Assembly: GCA_021234155.1 (NCBI GenBank)
Contig: JAJEKV010000100.1
Location: forward strand, 2,022,116 to 2,086,115
From: Isoetes taiwanensis
Lineage: Eukaryota; Streptophyta; Lycopodiopsida; Isoetales; Isoetaceae
DNA length: 64,000 bases
Direction of reading: 5' to 3'
Positions 37,381-50,789 of the stretch are shown here, piece after piece; the first letter of the stretch is position 1; each line of letters starts with the position of its first letter. The position numbers and the translations under genes were made by a program. Below the pieces are notes generated by a model. The model made no database searches. It was given only the letters and a program-made list of their open reading frames with translations, and was not told where the DNA came from.

Positions 37381-40300
37381 TCTTCCATTGCCTCTTGAGT
37401 TCTATTATCTGGCTTTGCATCTGGTACAAAAGTAATTCTGTATTTAATTTTTCTGATTCTCATCTGAAAAGATATCATAAAGCTCTTTAATTAGATCACA
37501 ATTGCCTTAGATAACTGATTGAAACTAAGGTCTTCCTTTATATACTTGCAATCGGGGTCGACAGCTTACAGCTTACGATATATGTGACCTCATCTCTTTT
37601 AATGTACTTACCTAGCTTTTTGGGTGACATCATGCATTGCATGACTGAAATGACTTCCTTAACTTTAATTGTAAGGTGCTTGCCATTTGGTACTAGGATG
37701 GACATTTCTTGCTCACGGCAATCAATTATTCTCTTAGCTGGGTTTTAATTATTGCATGTGTACTATGAGGTCATACTTGTCACTGATAACTTTGGCGCCG
37801 ATGCTTAACTTTGCTCCGCTTAAGGTGATGTCAAAGTTGACTTTTGTTCCTTTGGTGCTGCGAATTGTTCCATCTTGCCATACTTTCTGGTATAGACTTA
37901 GACTTAGGAGTCTTACCATTAGAGATATTTGCCATCTAGGAGATGCAAAGTTATGAGTTAATGAATTATTTATATGAGTTTTTGCCATCAAGACATTTCC
38001 TTTGGTCACAAAAGTCTATGCAATCAAATAATTGTTCTCATTTTAGATCTAATCTAGACTCTAGGAATTACACCTATTACCCTCTAGAAATAGTCCCACC
38101 TTTGAGTTGATGCCATCTAAGAAGTTGGCCGGACTTGTTAGATTGCTTCTCTTCCTTGTGTCGGATTATTCCTTATGTTGTGGAGGTACACATGTTATAC
38201 ATGGTCAACAATTATCCTAGTAGTGAATCCTGCTTAGCGAGGTGATCAAGCTCACGAAGAGGTTTCAATATGTTGGATATCCGCCAACAAATGTATATGA
38301 CTTTAGTTACTTGATATGTTTTTCTTCCCAATCCTTGAAGCTTTGCTCAATTCTTGGGTCCATCCTTTTAAATAAATAAATAAAAACAAAATCCAAGCGA
38401 AATTGATTCCCCATCCCATCACGGATGTTATCATCCATCTAATACATTCAACTATCTAACCATAGAAACCTGGGCTTGCTAAAAGCTCGTGTATTCATCA
38501 TTCATTGGCATAGCAAGGCGATGTTGCCCTCAAGTTGTTGAAGAATTTGACCTCGTTGGAGTTGTTGCATAATCCTTCATAGACCTTTGTCTTTTTGTTG
38601 AATATCTTCTATTTGTGCTCCCCTAGATGTCGATGTTGACTTTCCTCATTAGGGATAGGGTAATGGACTTGATGACGTGGTTGATGATGTAAGATCTTTA
38701 TGTCGCTTCCCAAAGGCTTGGAGGTCATGTTATCCACTCTATAGAATGTTCCATATTGAATCATCATGTCTTGGAGGTTAGAAGATTTGAGGATGATTCT
38801 TCTAACTCCTTGTTCAATCCTATTGTGTTGACTCTATCGATCTCCTTCATGTCTGCTCTTGAGCTTGGCAGTCCCATGTTGCTGATATAAGAGTGATGAT
38901 AATGTTGTGTGTTTCACCACTTCGAATTGTTCAACCTCTCATCCTTCTTAAGAGTTAAGCTTATTCACATCCATGTGCAAGATCTCTAACCTTGCAGTAA
39001 TCAATTATTACTATTGTGCCTCGTTTTATTGTTGATGGACCTCTAATCTCTAAGGCTAGGAGGTCATCGTGATCTTTCTACAAGGAAATGGTGCTATCAA
39101 GGTTGATGTAGCTACCACGGAGAATTGGAGCTCACGATGACGAAATTGGTTGCAGTTTGGCCATACCCTTATTCTTGAGCAATCTGGCCTCAATGATGTG
39201 CAATTCATCCTTTGCCAAAGCTTCTCTGTTTGAAGTCTAGATCTAATATTGCCATGAGCCTGTATGTCTAAGATGGTTGTTCTCCATAGGAGGTGTGCTC
39301 GGTATCCTCTCTTAGAAAAACCTGATGTAAATAATCGATGAAGTCATTTATTTTTCAGTCATTTATTTGTTGGCCTGTCATTGTGGAGTCCTTTCTCGGG
39401 GCCGTATGGCACTTGGAGAATATTCTTGGCTAGAAGATGTTCCTCCCCTACTATGATCAACAGTGTAAGTGCATTGGTGCTCATCGGCTGTTGAGTAGCC
39501 CTTCTTGGCACTCATGTGTTTGTCCTTGATGTCTAGTTGTCCTTTCTGCAGTCTTCTGTTCATTAGTTGAGCTTGGCTCTCTTGTTTACCGTGTTGATCG
39601 TTGACCCGATGAAGTTTCCTTCATAAGGTGTCCTTTGCTTTCGAATTCCTTGATGTGGTCGAGCTACTCTCATATTGAAAGGGTCAAGGGTCTAGAACGA
39701 AGGTCCGCCTGGTCTATTTGACCGGCCAAATGTGCATAACATACGACAAATGTCTATGTCTACTGACTCTAGAGTTGCTATATGCGAGTATTCTACCTGC
39801 TGAGATGGGCTGGTAACAAGACTCCATGTCTCTGGGTAGACTCGGTGTACTGGGCTAGAATGCATTGATAGAATGGTTTCTATATAATTATCTATGAAAT
39901 CAAAGGTATGGCTGAAGACACTTGATAATGTTGCATCTATAACATGTGTATGTCGTAGCAACAATTGCTAAGCCCTTGGCAACTAGGGGAGTGCTAAGAA
40001 AAAGTCTCAGAGATAAGGCTACTGTGTAGACAATGACATGCTTGACAAGCTAAGTGAGGACACAAAATGGGATCTATATCTGACTTAAGGAAAATTATGG
40101 TTTCGGTCTCAATCCTAAGGGTCTTGGTTATAAATATTTTCTAACATCTTTAAACTTAAGTATGAATAAAGACAAACGATGCCCGCCCTCTGTGGTTGGC
40201 ACGGGGGGGTTTGGGGGGGTTCATCCCTATGGGTGGGAGGTTAGTAGCAGGAATCCTTTTAAGATGAGGTTGAAATGGCTTGGATTGGGATAGTAGAGCT

Positions 40301-41199
40301 TAACATACTAGGTGGGTAATTTATCCCAACTTCTTTTGAAAGTCTAGGTGCTACATCAGGCCCATGGTGCGCCCTTTGTGCATACGACACTTTGGCTCAT
40401 GCCTCTGGCGTGAGATGAGTCGCCTCCCCCATGGGCAACCTAGTTGACTTTCTTGATATGGGGTTGAAAAGCTCAGTTGATTCCATTATGGGGTGGAGTA
40501 GTTGACTCGACTCATATAGGATTGGAAAACAATGGGATTGGAAAATATAGTTGACTCCATTATGGGATGGAGTAGTTGACTCGACTCATATGGGGTTGGA
40601 AAACATAGTAGGGTAGTTGACTCGACTCGTATGGGGTTGGAAAATATAGTTGGCTCCATTATGGGGTAGAGTAGTTGACTCGACTCACAGGGTAGAAAAC
40701 CGATGCACTGGTAGCAAACCCATACATTGACTAATGAGGTAGAAAACCTATGCAAAGCATATAACACTCATGGAGTAGAAAACCTATGCACTGGTAGCAA
40801 ACCCATATATTCACTCATGAGGCAGAAAACCTATGCACAGCATATAACACTCATGGGCTAGCAAACCCATACATTGGACTTATGCACAACATATAGCTAG
40901 CAAACGCATGAGTTGGGCTTGTGTCAACATCGGACAAGGGCAACTCACATTAGCAAACCCATGCATAAAAATCTCAAAACTACCATAAATAGCATAACCT
41001 ACCATAAGCCACAATGTACAATTACTAGCCCTAATTTTGCATGAACTAACATTATGGGAGCTAGATAGCACTTAAATGTTGAATTTATAACTTATAATTA
41101 GCATGGTTTATAGAATACTAAATTCTATTTTGCGTGATATCCCCTGCTCGTCGGAATCACCTTATCATCGGCCTTGTACTTTTGACTATCTTTTGAATG
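37381..41199 (-). mobile_element. Upper gypsy element: protease and gag region, degraded
   Basis: The stretch is the counterpart of 23943-27359. The minus-strand reading at 38009-37749 is the same degenerate retropepsin segment (LTHNFAS ... DLIVHMQ) upstream of RT, in the order expected. The remainder toward 41.2 kb should hold gag but is riddled with stops and no nucleocapsid zinc knuckle was recognised. It carries a ~290-bp segment (40173-40460) that the lower copy lacks, and tandem GTTGACTCGACTCAT units at about 40480-40690. Confidence 0.7.
40173..40460. mobile_element. ~290-bp insertion specific to the upper gypsy copy
   Basis: Alignment by eye with 26755-26768 shows this G-rich segment (TGGTTGGCACGGGGGGG, GGGTTCATCCC) is present only in the upper element. 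GGTTCATCCC loosely resembles a Pol III B-box, so a SINE is possible, but no clear A-box, tail or target duplication is seen. Confidence 0.35.
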
Positions 41200-42440
41200 G
41201 CGCTTCTCTAAATCGAGAGGTTTGTGCACTGCTAGAAATGCCCAATTTCTTGAAGAAGTCAGTTGTGCTTCGTGTTTGGGCCGTGGCGGACTCTCTTTGG
41301 CTTCAAGTCGAGAAGGTGGCTTGTCAAGGCTACATCTTGATCTACTGCTTTTGATGAACTTGGGAAATTTCTGCTTATAGCGTTATGAATTGTAAACTGT
41401 CCATCACTGCAAGTATTCCTCATATACTTCCTTCTTCTCCTGCCCGATATCATGCTTCAACTTGAAGGGGTTCTTCCCTGTCACATAAATCTTCGTCGAT
41501 TTATACGTCTTTGGCCATACTAGGATTGGTAGCCTTGCCGCTTGTTTTTCGGCCTCCTCCTCATGTTGGGGTACTTTTTACTCTGGCTCTTGTATTATCG
41601 CCCTCGTTAGCCGATCGTCCCGCCGTTTTGTGCACTTTTCCAGGTCCTCCTCCCCTTCTCTTACCTCCTATCCTTTGGTGTGCTTGTTCCTCTACCTCCT
41701 TGGTTTGCTCTCCCTGTTAGCTCCTCTTGGGCCACTTCTTCTTGTGAAGATGCCGACTCCCATTCCCCTGAGGAACTTCCCCAAGCATTGAGGTTTTGGT
41801 CCACCATGGTGTCGAGGGGTTGTTGGGTAAATTCGAGCTACTAGAGTCTGGGTCCCATTTGTGTCACTTTCGAGTGAAACTTGCTTTATTGTGCACTCCC
41901 GACGCCTAGAAAATTTCCTTAGAATTCACTTACAATAGGAAAGGGCTCGAGGATAGAATCTTGAAAGATCTAAGGATTGGGGGTACTTTTCAAGAGATTT
42001 TTAGCGGTCATCCCTTTTTTTTTTTTTTAAGTGTGAATATATTATAAGTAAGGGTTATTAATTAAAGTACTTTTTCTAATTACTTAACTATCTTTCAAAA
42101 TTTTCCTATTTAGTTTGGGCCAAATATTGGTGATCGCACCATTTTCTTTGCAAGCTTCCTATTGAGCGACTTTTCGTTCAATTTCCACTTGTAAAATGAG
42201 CCTCATGAACAACTTTGAGCTCAAATTTACTAGAAAGTTTGTTTTGACTCTCTATTCAAAATTAGTTTATCCTAACAACAAGATTTGACTTGCTAATGAC
42301 ATTCTAACGATGGAAGAAAAAAAATTCTCCCAATTTTCGAGGTTCATATTGGGGTTTTACCCCCAAATTTTCTAGTTAGCTACTTAGGAAAATGGCCAGT
42401 GCTTGATCTTGGTCAACCAAGATCATTGCTCTGATACCAT
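41200..42440 (-). mobile_element. 5' leader of the upper gypsy element with primer binding site
   Basis: Minus-strand TGGTATCAGAGC lies at about 42439-42428, next to the LTR start at 42441. The leader to 41453 matches 31591-32583. The segment 41205-41452 matches 28775-29013, where the lower copy has large insertions on both sides. ORFs here lack domains. Confidence 0.75.
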
Positions 42441-45011
42441 TGTGGCGCTCCTTGCGCTCAGTGTTGTCAGGTACGTTTAGTACGGTACGGGTATTATACG
42501 TACTTAACATATTAATACCGTATGCATACCTCTCATTTAAAAAGTACTTTAAATATGTTTTTTGGAATTATAAAATACTTATTAAATACGTAAAATACGT
42601 ACTTTACGTACAGTACATTAAGTACTTCTTTTAATTTCTTAGAACTATTATTCTTTATATGCAGTTGAAATAGTTGCAATAACAACTAGAAGAACTTCAA
42701 GTTTTAAATAATGAAGCAGAATAAATTACTCTAGAAAATTAAGTATTTCTCAAAGTTTTCAATCCAAAATATATCTATTTAAGAGTTATATAATCTAGTT
42801 TGCAATCTACACCTACAGAAAAAAACGTTTAAGCAATTGTTGCTCATTTATTGCATTCGAAGCTATTAACCGCCACTGACCTCCGCATTTCTTTCCTGGC
42901 ATGAATGCAAACCAAAATATTAAGGAGAAGGTCTGCCTCCTGCCATGACAAAACACGGAGAAAAGTGGGTCTGCATCTCCATCTCCATTCCGATTCGGCG
43001 GCTATGGTAAGAAGAAAGAGGGGGAAAACACAGAGGTTTTAAGTTTTTATTTGCAAAAAGATTGTTTTTTTTTTTCTTCTAAACTACAATTCCATAATTT
43101 CCCTAATGTCTAAAGTCTCCTAATGTGTTTTTTACTCCTATTCTATAATATATAATAATGTATTTTTCCTAATGTATAATTTTACCAATTCTATTGGTCT
43201 AATGTCATTTGGACGCTTTTTTTTTATATAAAGTGCGTATCATACGTACTGTATGTATTAATACGTTAAGTACTATATTAATAAAACAAGAGCTCAATTT
43301 GACCTGTCAACTTATAGGTATAGTACGTATAGTACTGTGGGGAAAGTATGGGACGTACGTAAACATAAAATACGGGTACGTAAACAACACTGCTTGCGCT
43401 ATATACGGCAGCCCGCGGTATACAATGAAGGACCTTCCCCATCCAACGGCTACACGTCGTATGGGCCCTCTGCCTAACTTGTGTCTAGGGTGACCAGACT
43501 ATCGAGTAGAGAACACAGAGGTGTCATTCCGTCCCGTCCTCTAGGGGTCCCTATATCAACGGAAGCAAAACATATAAACATAAGCACTAGCAATAACATA
43601 ACAACAATAAACTACCCCATAGAATAGTGGTAATCCATCCATCCATATCATCGAATATAACAATACAACAAGTGCATCATATACATCAATAGAGGCTCCT
43701 ACCAGGGCTCATACTCAAGGGGGAGTCGACTGACGGCTGGGGGCCTCCAGATAGAACAGATCGAGTTATGGCAATGACTTGGGCTGGCAATAGACAATGG
43801 CTAGGATTGACCACTCCATCCGCCCCTCCTGTGCATACTTTGCAGACAGGCTAAATCAGGCTCTGTCGTGACTGTAACCTGCCGGAGACGTAATCCCATG
43901 GTATCACCCAATGAGACTACTCCGGGTTGCATCTCCCCAGTCCGATGAGGTAGGAAGGGTTGCATCTCCCCTTTCCAGAGTGCAGTGGCTCCATGGGCGG
44001 CCAGAGGATCGTGGCGACACACATCCGTACCCGACTGAACTCCCCAAAACAAGAGCCAAGCCGACACTTGCAACTCTTGAGAGTCAGGGTGACACCATTG
44101 ACCCAGGAAGTGTCGGACCCATACTCGGCCCACAGGAAGTGACCGACTATGAGTCTAGCCCGCTATGGGACCCCAGTAGCCACGCTCAGCAGGGTCCTCC
44201 CTCCATTTTGCCACTGACCCCGTTGTGTGGTGCTCAGTCACTCCATAGCCTCCATAGCCAGGTGGGCTCTATGCACAGGCTGCATAATAATGGGAACTAA
44301 TGGGTCTAAACTAGGAGCATCATCTAAATAATGGCTACTAGGTCTCTACCCCCCTTCCCAATACACAAGAGGTGCAAACATAAGATCAACCATCGTCATA
44401 TACCAACATAACATGATAAATAACAAGAATAACAACTGATCCTAATCACATACATCTAACTTATAGTTAGGGTTCATTGATTATGGTTCATGCTCAGAAC
44501 TGTAGGTTCTAGAATGGCTCTACTAGGACACAATATGCAACTCCCTAGAGTCTACTCGAAGTACCTGCTCTTGACGAGTTGTTGCCGGCTCCCTGGTTCT
44601 CCATCTCTAGCAGGTGGTTCGAGTAGATGACCCTCCTCTGCTACGCTCGCGCTTTCGGACTGCTACTGCAATCTTGGCTGTCGAAGACTATCCTCGAATC
44701 AGAGCAATGGGCACGAATTGGTGGATCGGAAGTTGGTGGAGCCAAAAGTGGTCTAGGTTTAGGGTTTGGCCTTTTATGTGTTAGGGTTCACATGAGGGCC
44801 ACTTGGCTCCAATAGGGCGCATCCATGTGGCGGGTCGCCTATAGAGTGAAGCCACGTGGAAATGGGTCACCTCCTAAGGTTGGCTAAGTTATGTAAATAA
44901 CTTGGCCATGCCCCTACACTTGGTGCATACAAGTCTACTAATGTAGATTTGTATAGTGACGTGGGCCTAGGATATACGTATTTATATCGTATATTCTAGG
45001 GGAACGTCACA
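42441..45011 (-). mobile_element. 5' LTR of the upper gypsy element, interrupted by a hAT element
   Basis: The LTR runs from TGTGGCG (first base pair set slightly changed from TGTGACG) to CGTCACA. Removing the 934-bp insertion and one 8-bp duplication leaves about 1.63 kb, comparable to the 1.58-kb LTR at 32584. The outer flank is ordinary genomic DNA, so this is the true upstream end of the minus-strand tandem. Confidence 0.85.
42459..43392. mobile_element. Non-autonomous hAT element with perfect 8-bp target duplication
   Basis: The ends are CAGTGTTGT (42459-42467) and ACAACACTG (43384-43392). Both sides carry CTTGCGCT (42451-42458 and 43393-43400), a perfect 8-bp duplication of LTR sequence, as expected for the hAT superfamily. 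The subterminal regions hold many TACGTA/GTACGT motifs, likely transposase binding sites. No transposase domain is readable in the 934 bp. The empty site is visible in the other LTR near 32594. Confidence 0.9.
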
Positions 45012-46168
45012 TAAACCATCATGCTCGTGGGATTAAATCATGTTATCTGCTGTCTTGCCAGCACAAAAAAAGCATCCAGATGCAGTGATATATAGAATGC
45101 CTGATGCAGCCTTTGTGATCTAAAAGAATAAAGAAACGTAAAGAAAGAGGATATAGGACGTCCTTACATGAATATTCAGTGATCATGTGGAATAGCATAT
45201 GTCCTGAGAATGGCGCTGCCTGCATTGTGATAAATTAAATTGTAGACATATAAAAGGATTGAACCCAAATGCTTTTGGATATTGGAAGCACTTATATGCC
45301 ACAGATATGCCTACTGTCGATAGAATGTATTGTCTAGAACAACAAAAGTAGCACAGTTTGCAGCACAAACATGGTCACTAAATTCAATTCCAACTTCCTT
45401 ACAAGTGAGCTCAATTTCCAATTTGTATCACAGCCAACCTTGGGACAACTTCCTTGCTGTCATGCATTGCACATACTTCTTTGGCAATATTTAGCTCAAT
45501 TTCTTGAACTATCGTCCCTCCATTGATCTTAAATGCAGTGCCATCCCCGTTAATATGTTAAACTCCATTATGAAATGCACATTTCTGTACATAAAATAAA
45601 ATAAGCATTGCACCTACGCTAGACAAAATAGAGATGAAATGCAAGTACATGCAAACTCACCATGCGTTGAGAAGCTATGTTGTCCCTTCCAACCAACACT
45701 TGTTGGAAGGAAATACAGTCGCTTATTGTATTTTAGCATCCTATATTAGCTGCCCACCTCTAGCATCATTGTGCTTCTGAATTAAGAGGCAACAACTTGA
45801 GCTTGGACTCTCTGATTACTTGCTAAATCACATCAAAGTCCATAGCAACCATAGCCGGACTTGCTAAGATTTTTGTTGATGCTAAAATTTCAAGAAAGGT
45901 AACATTGCTTTATTCAAACATCCTCCGCTAGATCACTCTAGTTCGTTGTGCTTTGTGAAGCAACGGCTCCACAAAAGCAATAGGGAATAGTGATGCTAGA
46001 AGAAACCCAACTAAAATTTGGACCCCGAGTTGACGTAATCCCCCGCCTTCACTATAGCGGTGCCATATCCATAGCCATCTTGAAGCCATTTTGTCCTCTA
46101 CAAAACTTTCGAGCTTCAAGCTAGAGATTTTGATGTCGGAGCGAACAAACAAGGATAGATGGAAAGGC
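45012..46168. other. Intergenic, nothing recognised
   Basis: Short ORFs on the minus strand (45043-45225, 45928-46173) have no recognisable domain. No repeat link to the rest of the window is seen until the duplicated CML unit begins near 46169. Confidence 0.5.
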
Positions 46169-46214
46169 ATCACGAAGAATATAATATAGGATAAGAATTA
46201 GTAGTAGCAATATA

Positions 46215-49200
46215 AGGGAAAACTACCAAAATGCCCCTATGAGTTTATGTAATTACCAATGAGTTTGTGTAATTACAAAAATACCCTTATGAGTTTTAAA
46301 ATTACCAAAATGCCCTTGTGTATAGTAGGTGTGTAGGGGCATTTTGGTAATCATAAGAGCATTTTGGTAATTACACAAACTCATAGGGGTATTTTGGTAG
46401 TTTTCCCTTACCAAAATGCCTCTGACTCAAATAAATATACAAATAAATCACCAATTTGCCCCTAGACACCAAACTTAATTACTAAAATACCCCTACACAC
46501 CAAACTTAATTACCAAAATGGTATTACATACCAATTTTGATCAATCTACACCAAATTTAATTACCAAAATGCCTTATACATCAAATTTAATTACCAAAAT
46601 ACCCTATCTGACCTTGTTGTGACACTTTACAAGGAGCGGTGTTTCTTGTGGTTTTAACGCACGATGATGTTATTGGAGGCGTGTCACCACCAGCCACATG
46701 CAGACATCTTGGACGTCCAAAACCTAAACACATGCGCACAGGAGAAGATGTAGAGAAGAGGAATATCTTTATGGAAGGTGTAATGGAAGAGACACAATGC
46801 ATGCAGTTGTAGGGCTCCAATTCGGTGATGGTTGTGAATTTTGTAATTTCTTTGTTGAATCAGGATACCGGCGCTACCGTCTTCAATGAGTGCACCGGAA
46901 ACGAGGACACGGAGGAATTGCGTGTTACTACTAGACGACCTTTGGCCCCCGGTCTCCCATGTGCAAAGGCGCATTGTGCACAACAGATACCCTGGTGGGT
47001 GCGAAAGCGGCGATGGCACCCTCTCTTTGTGGCGGCTTTTACTACTTCCCACATGCCGAGAGCAACTTTTACCACACGCACGGATGTGGATTGGCAGGGA
47101 GCCCTATGTCGATCTATATGATGACATACGCCAGATTGAACAATTGGGCAAGGTCATGTTGCTTGGAGACTTCAATGCGCCGCATGAGGGCCGAGCAGAT
47201 CCCAAAAATTCGCACCTCTAGTCGAGGATGTGTTGCAAATGGATCCCGCAGAGATGGTTTGGCCAGGGCGCCGATGACGCCAGTGTGACACCGGTATGGC
47301 GGCAGTGCTGTGGTCGGGCAAGATCTTTGACCTGGTCATTTGCAATGGGGCACACGGGTACCGCCCCTCCGCCGCTTCACTTGTAGTGACGGGAGAACTG
47401 TGGGGCGGCACCGGTGTGGTGGATTACGTGCTACTTGACGAGCAATGCCTACACTTGATCACTCGCTTGATTGTCGGACAGTGGCGGGACGAGGAAGTAG
47501 ACCACCATCAGCCCCGTTTTGCAGATAGATTGGCGAGCCAACCGAAAGCACCCATTGCCCCAACACCCCATGTACCACCGGTTTGCGCCTCGGACTATGA
47601 TCATGCGGCGGTCTATGCGAGGATGCTTGAGCATGAGTGCCGGAGATCTTGCAACTCCCCACACTTCAACAACAGACGGCCCGGTGAACCCGGCTCCTTC
47701 GAGGAGGGGGGGACAGATGCTTTGGGAGAGGCAGCTCTCGGCGATCCACGGGGGCTGCAATCACCTTCCCCGCGCAATCACCGGGTTCGATGGCTAATGT
47801 CGGGGAGTTGAAACGATGGCTCGCCAAGTCCGGACCCCACCATTCACCGGGAAGCCGTCCGGCCCCACACCTCCTTCCTCAAGACCAAGAAAGCGGTACC
47901 TTTGCGAGCACCAGCAAATGATGTTTGGTCTTCTAGATCCCCACCCTAGGGCCTTCGAGAAAAGTCTTGAGTAAGCCTTCGCATGACCGGGAAATATTAC
48001 CCCGGAACAATGGGTGAGATACTGCGCAGCGTTTGTGATGACCCAATGGGAAGCCGCACCGCATTACCTCATGACAAAGGCCTAGCACCGGTCCACACCG
48101 AAGGGGATGTCATAATGGGCACAAGAACGCCTCGCCGAAGGCGCGATTTGGATGGTATGCGTGCAGAGTTTCTCAAGTGGGCGGGCCCCCAATGGTGGTT
48201 CTCAAGACTCTTCAAGGGCATTGCAAGAAGGCTTCCCCCGCATTGGACTACCGGTAGAGTTGTGCCCATATACAAAGCGAGGGGGACCCCACGGCCCGAC
48301 CAACTATCGCACCATTATGGTCGGTTCGTCTTTGCCAAGTTGCTTGCGGGATTCTTGAGCGGGCGATTGACACTTTGGGCGAGGATGGAGAAGTGCGGGC
48401 TCTCACCTTGAGGGGCTTCGCCCAGGCATTCTACTATTGACCATATCTTCCTCTGCGAACACTCATAGAGGATAGCCGAATCTGTCTTGTTGCTTTGTGG
48501 ATTTCGCAAAGGCTTTTGACCTGGTGCCTCGGGATAAGTTGTGGGATAGATTGAGACGACTAGGGACCCCGTCGACTTGCGGGGAATGCTATATCTGCAC
48601 TATCTGAGGCTTGCTCCTGGTCGTCTCACCTGCGTGTGGGAGCCCGTTGTTAGTAGCATTGGGGTGCGCCCGGGGCTGCCCTCTATCCCCGACACTCTTG
48701 GCCTTGTACATTGACCAGCTAGAAGAATGGCTAGCCGAAAGCACGGGGAGGCGCCGATTGATGCACCACATGATCCGCAACTCATATATGCCGATGATGT
48801 TGACCTGCCGCGATATACCCCAGAGGACATGCAACGCCACCGATGCTTTGGACACTTTCTCGCCAATTTCGACATGAGAGTTAACTTGGCCAAGACAAGG
48901 GTGCCTTTGGTCCCATCATCCCGGCATCCACGCCTTTCCCTCATTCACTTACTGTAAGTGTGTAGTGGAGGTGGCTCAGTCTTATAAGTATTTGGGCATT
49001 GAGTTTTCTACTACCACACACCGGGATGCATCCATCGTTACGGGTCATTTGCAGGCCGGAAAGCCCCAGTATGCAATGCAAAACAACAAATACAAGGCAG
49101 AGCCAGATGCATGGGGTCACCTGTGCACACTTGTTCGTGGCCTTGGTTAAACCGGTCCTCCTCTATGGGGCGAAGTGTGGGGCCCGGTGATATCCCTCAC

Positions 49201-50385
49201 CACTTGGAACGATCTAGAGCAGTGCACGTAAGGCCTTCTTGGCCGGGCACCGGGAGTGAAATCCACGGTCCCATATCGATCTTGCTCCAGAGAGGCTTCC
49301 TTCCATTACAGAGGGCTGCTACTGAACGCCACATTATTTACTTCGAAGGTGGTGGCTATGGATGAAGCCCGGCTGCCCAACCTTGCTTTTGGCGGTGGCG
49401 ATGGGCCCGCGGCGACTCAAAGCTTCGCTGGAAAGACAAGCAAGCCCGGTGGTTCTCGCTATGGAATGTGCAGCACACGATGTGGACCCAGTGCATACAC
49501 CGGAAGGAACGACCGCCTTTGAAGCAATATTTGGATGCTTGCTTCATGGCCAAGCTTTGGGATGCAGAGGCCCTGTCACATGTCAAGGTGGCAAATTATC
49601 ATGACGGGTTAATCCCATGCTCACGAGGGGCCCACACCACTACCGTGCACCCATCTACCCATGAAAAGCCGCCAGGTGATTGCTTCCATTCTTGACAGTG
49701 CACACCACCTCCGCATTGAGACATGGAGATGGATTCGAGCAGCGTGAGGAGGACAGAGTCCCGCCAATGCCGCCAACAGGCCATTGAGGATGAAAGTCAC
49801 GCCCTCCGGGGCTGTCCGTGTCTGAGCATATCGGGGCTCCGGTATGTTTCGGTTAGTTGTGCCCCATCGCCTTGCATGAGCTACCGAAATAACGGCCTGA
49901 GGGCTTGTTGGGATCGTACCTCCGTGAGGTAATGGATCTGCGGACTCGGTTATGCCCCCGTCCGACATTAACCTCACCGCACTTGTGATTATGTATATAA
50001 GCGTGCAAAGATGTCAAAGATCCTTATTGCTACTAAGGTTTTTCCTAAAACCCTTCGGGGAAGGGTTTTTAATCCCGGTAGTAATCGCTCTTTGCTCTCT
50101 CTTTGTACTTGGGTCCCATAGGCCGGTTGGTCTCCGTGGATCGATAAAATCATATTCTATTCTATTCTATTCTTGAGGCATTTAGTATAGATTGAGTAGA
50201 ATAAGTATGTAAGGGCATTTTGGTTAAGTTTGGTATGTAGGGGGTATTTTGGTAATTAAGTTTGGTGTGTAGGGGAAAATTGGTAATTTGTTTGTATATT
50301 TATTTTATACAGTGTATTTATTTGAGCGAGGGGCATTTTGATAATTTTGGAACTGATAAAGGCATTTATTTTGGTAGTTTTTTCT
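46215..50385. mobile_element. Foldback element, copy B, split by a LINE
   Basis: The left arm and core (46215-46860) and the right arm (50171-50385) match copy A, with the same AATTACCAAAATGCCC units. A further nested inverted segment at 46300-46440, absent from A, is shared with C and D. The core is cut at TTTGTTGAAT (46860) by the LINE at 46861-50170. Confidence 0.75.
46861..50170 (+). mobile_element. LINE with APE-type endonuclease and RT, degraded
   Basis: An endonuclease region carries LLGDFNAPHEGR near 47165 and GTGVVDYVL ... DHHQP near 47410-47510. The RT follows: LDGMRAEFLKWAGP near 48150, GRVVPIYKARG, the active site YADDVDL at about 48787-48807, and SYKYLGIEF near 48975. The C-terminal part includes IEDESHALRGCP near 49785. 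Frames change many times, so it is inactive. The 3' UTR holds a perfect 9-bp stem-loop (50047-50069), and the element ends in (TATTC)n rather than poly(A). The target in copies C and D reads TTCTATTC at this spot. It belongs to a different LINE lineage from the L1 copies. Confidence 0.85.
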
Positions 50386-50662
50386 GATTGTATTGGCATC
50401 TTGTTTTACTGATGATTGGGTCAACACCTTGTTTTACTCCAATTCCCAGGTCTTGGAGTTGACTAAAGTAAGGGGTCGTCTTCCAGAAACCTCCATGAAA
50501 GCTGCTTTAAGAAGTTTGGAGGAAGTATGGTATTCTAGGCGCGTCCCTGTAATTTGTTTTTTAACTATTCTCCGCGTTCCTCTGCCAAATATATATCCGC
50601 AAAACACAAGCATCCAATCAATCCCAGCATTTTTTTGATCGCAAATTGTCGGAATCGAGTCC
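50386..50662 (+). promoter_or_regulatory. Promoter region of CML copy B
   Basis: It matches 831-1083, including the AAATATATAT box. It drives, at best, a frameshifted remnant. Confidence 0.45.
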
Positions 50663-50789
50663 ATGGCAAAATCTTCGCTCTTTCCATTTCGAAGGCGCAA
50701 GATTTTTACTGACTTTTGATAAGAATGCCGATGGTCTAATCTGAAAACGACCTCCCCTCCTTGTTTCCAAAATCGATCTCGCCCTTCCG
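50663..50789 (+). pseudogene. CML pseudogene, copy B (cut after EF-hand 1)
   Basis: The ATG corresponds to that of the intact CML, but one extra base after ATGGCAAAATCTTCG shifts the frame at codon 6, and further changes follow. Similarity stops after GACGAAGAACT, the codons for DEEL at residues 44-47 of the intact gene. The sequence then continues directly into the GGCGCTTGA minisatellite. EF-hands 2-4 are missing. Copy C is cut at exactly the same base. Confidence 0.88.

Noticed and set aside
40173-40460. tRNA-derived SINE
   Set aside because: Only a loose B-box resemblance; no A-box, 3' tail or target duplication could be shown, so it is listed only as an insertion.
46587-46820. Minus-strand ORF in the foldback core, repeated in C and D
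   Set aside because: Conservation reflects recent duplication; copy A has it disrupted and no domain is seen.
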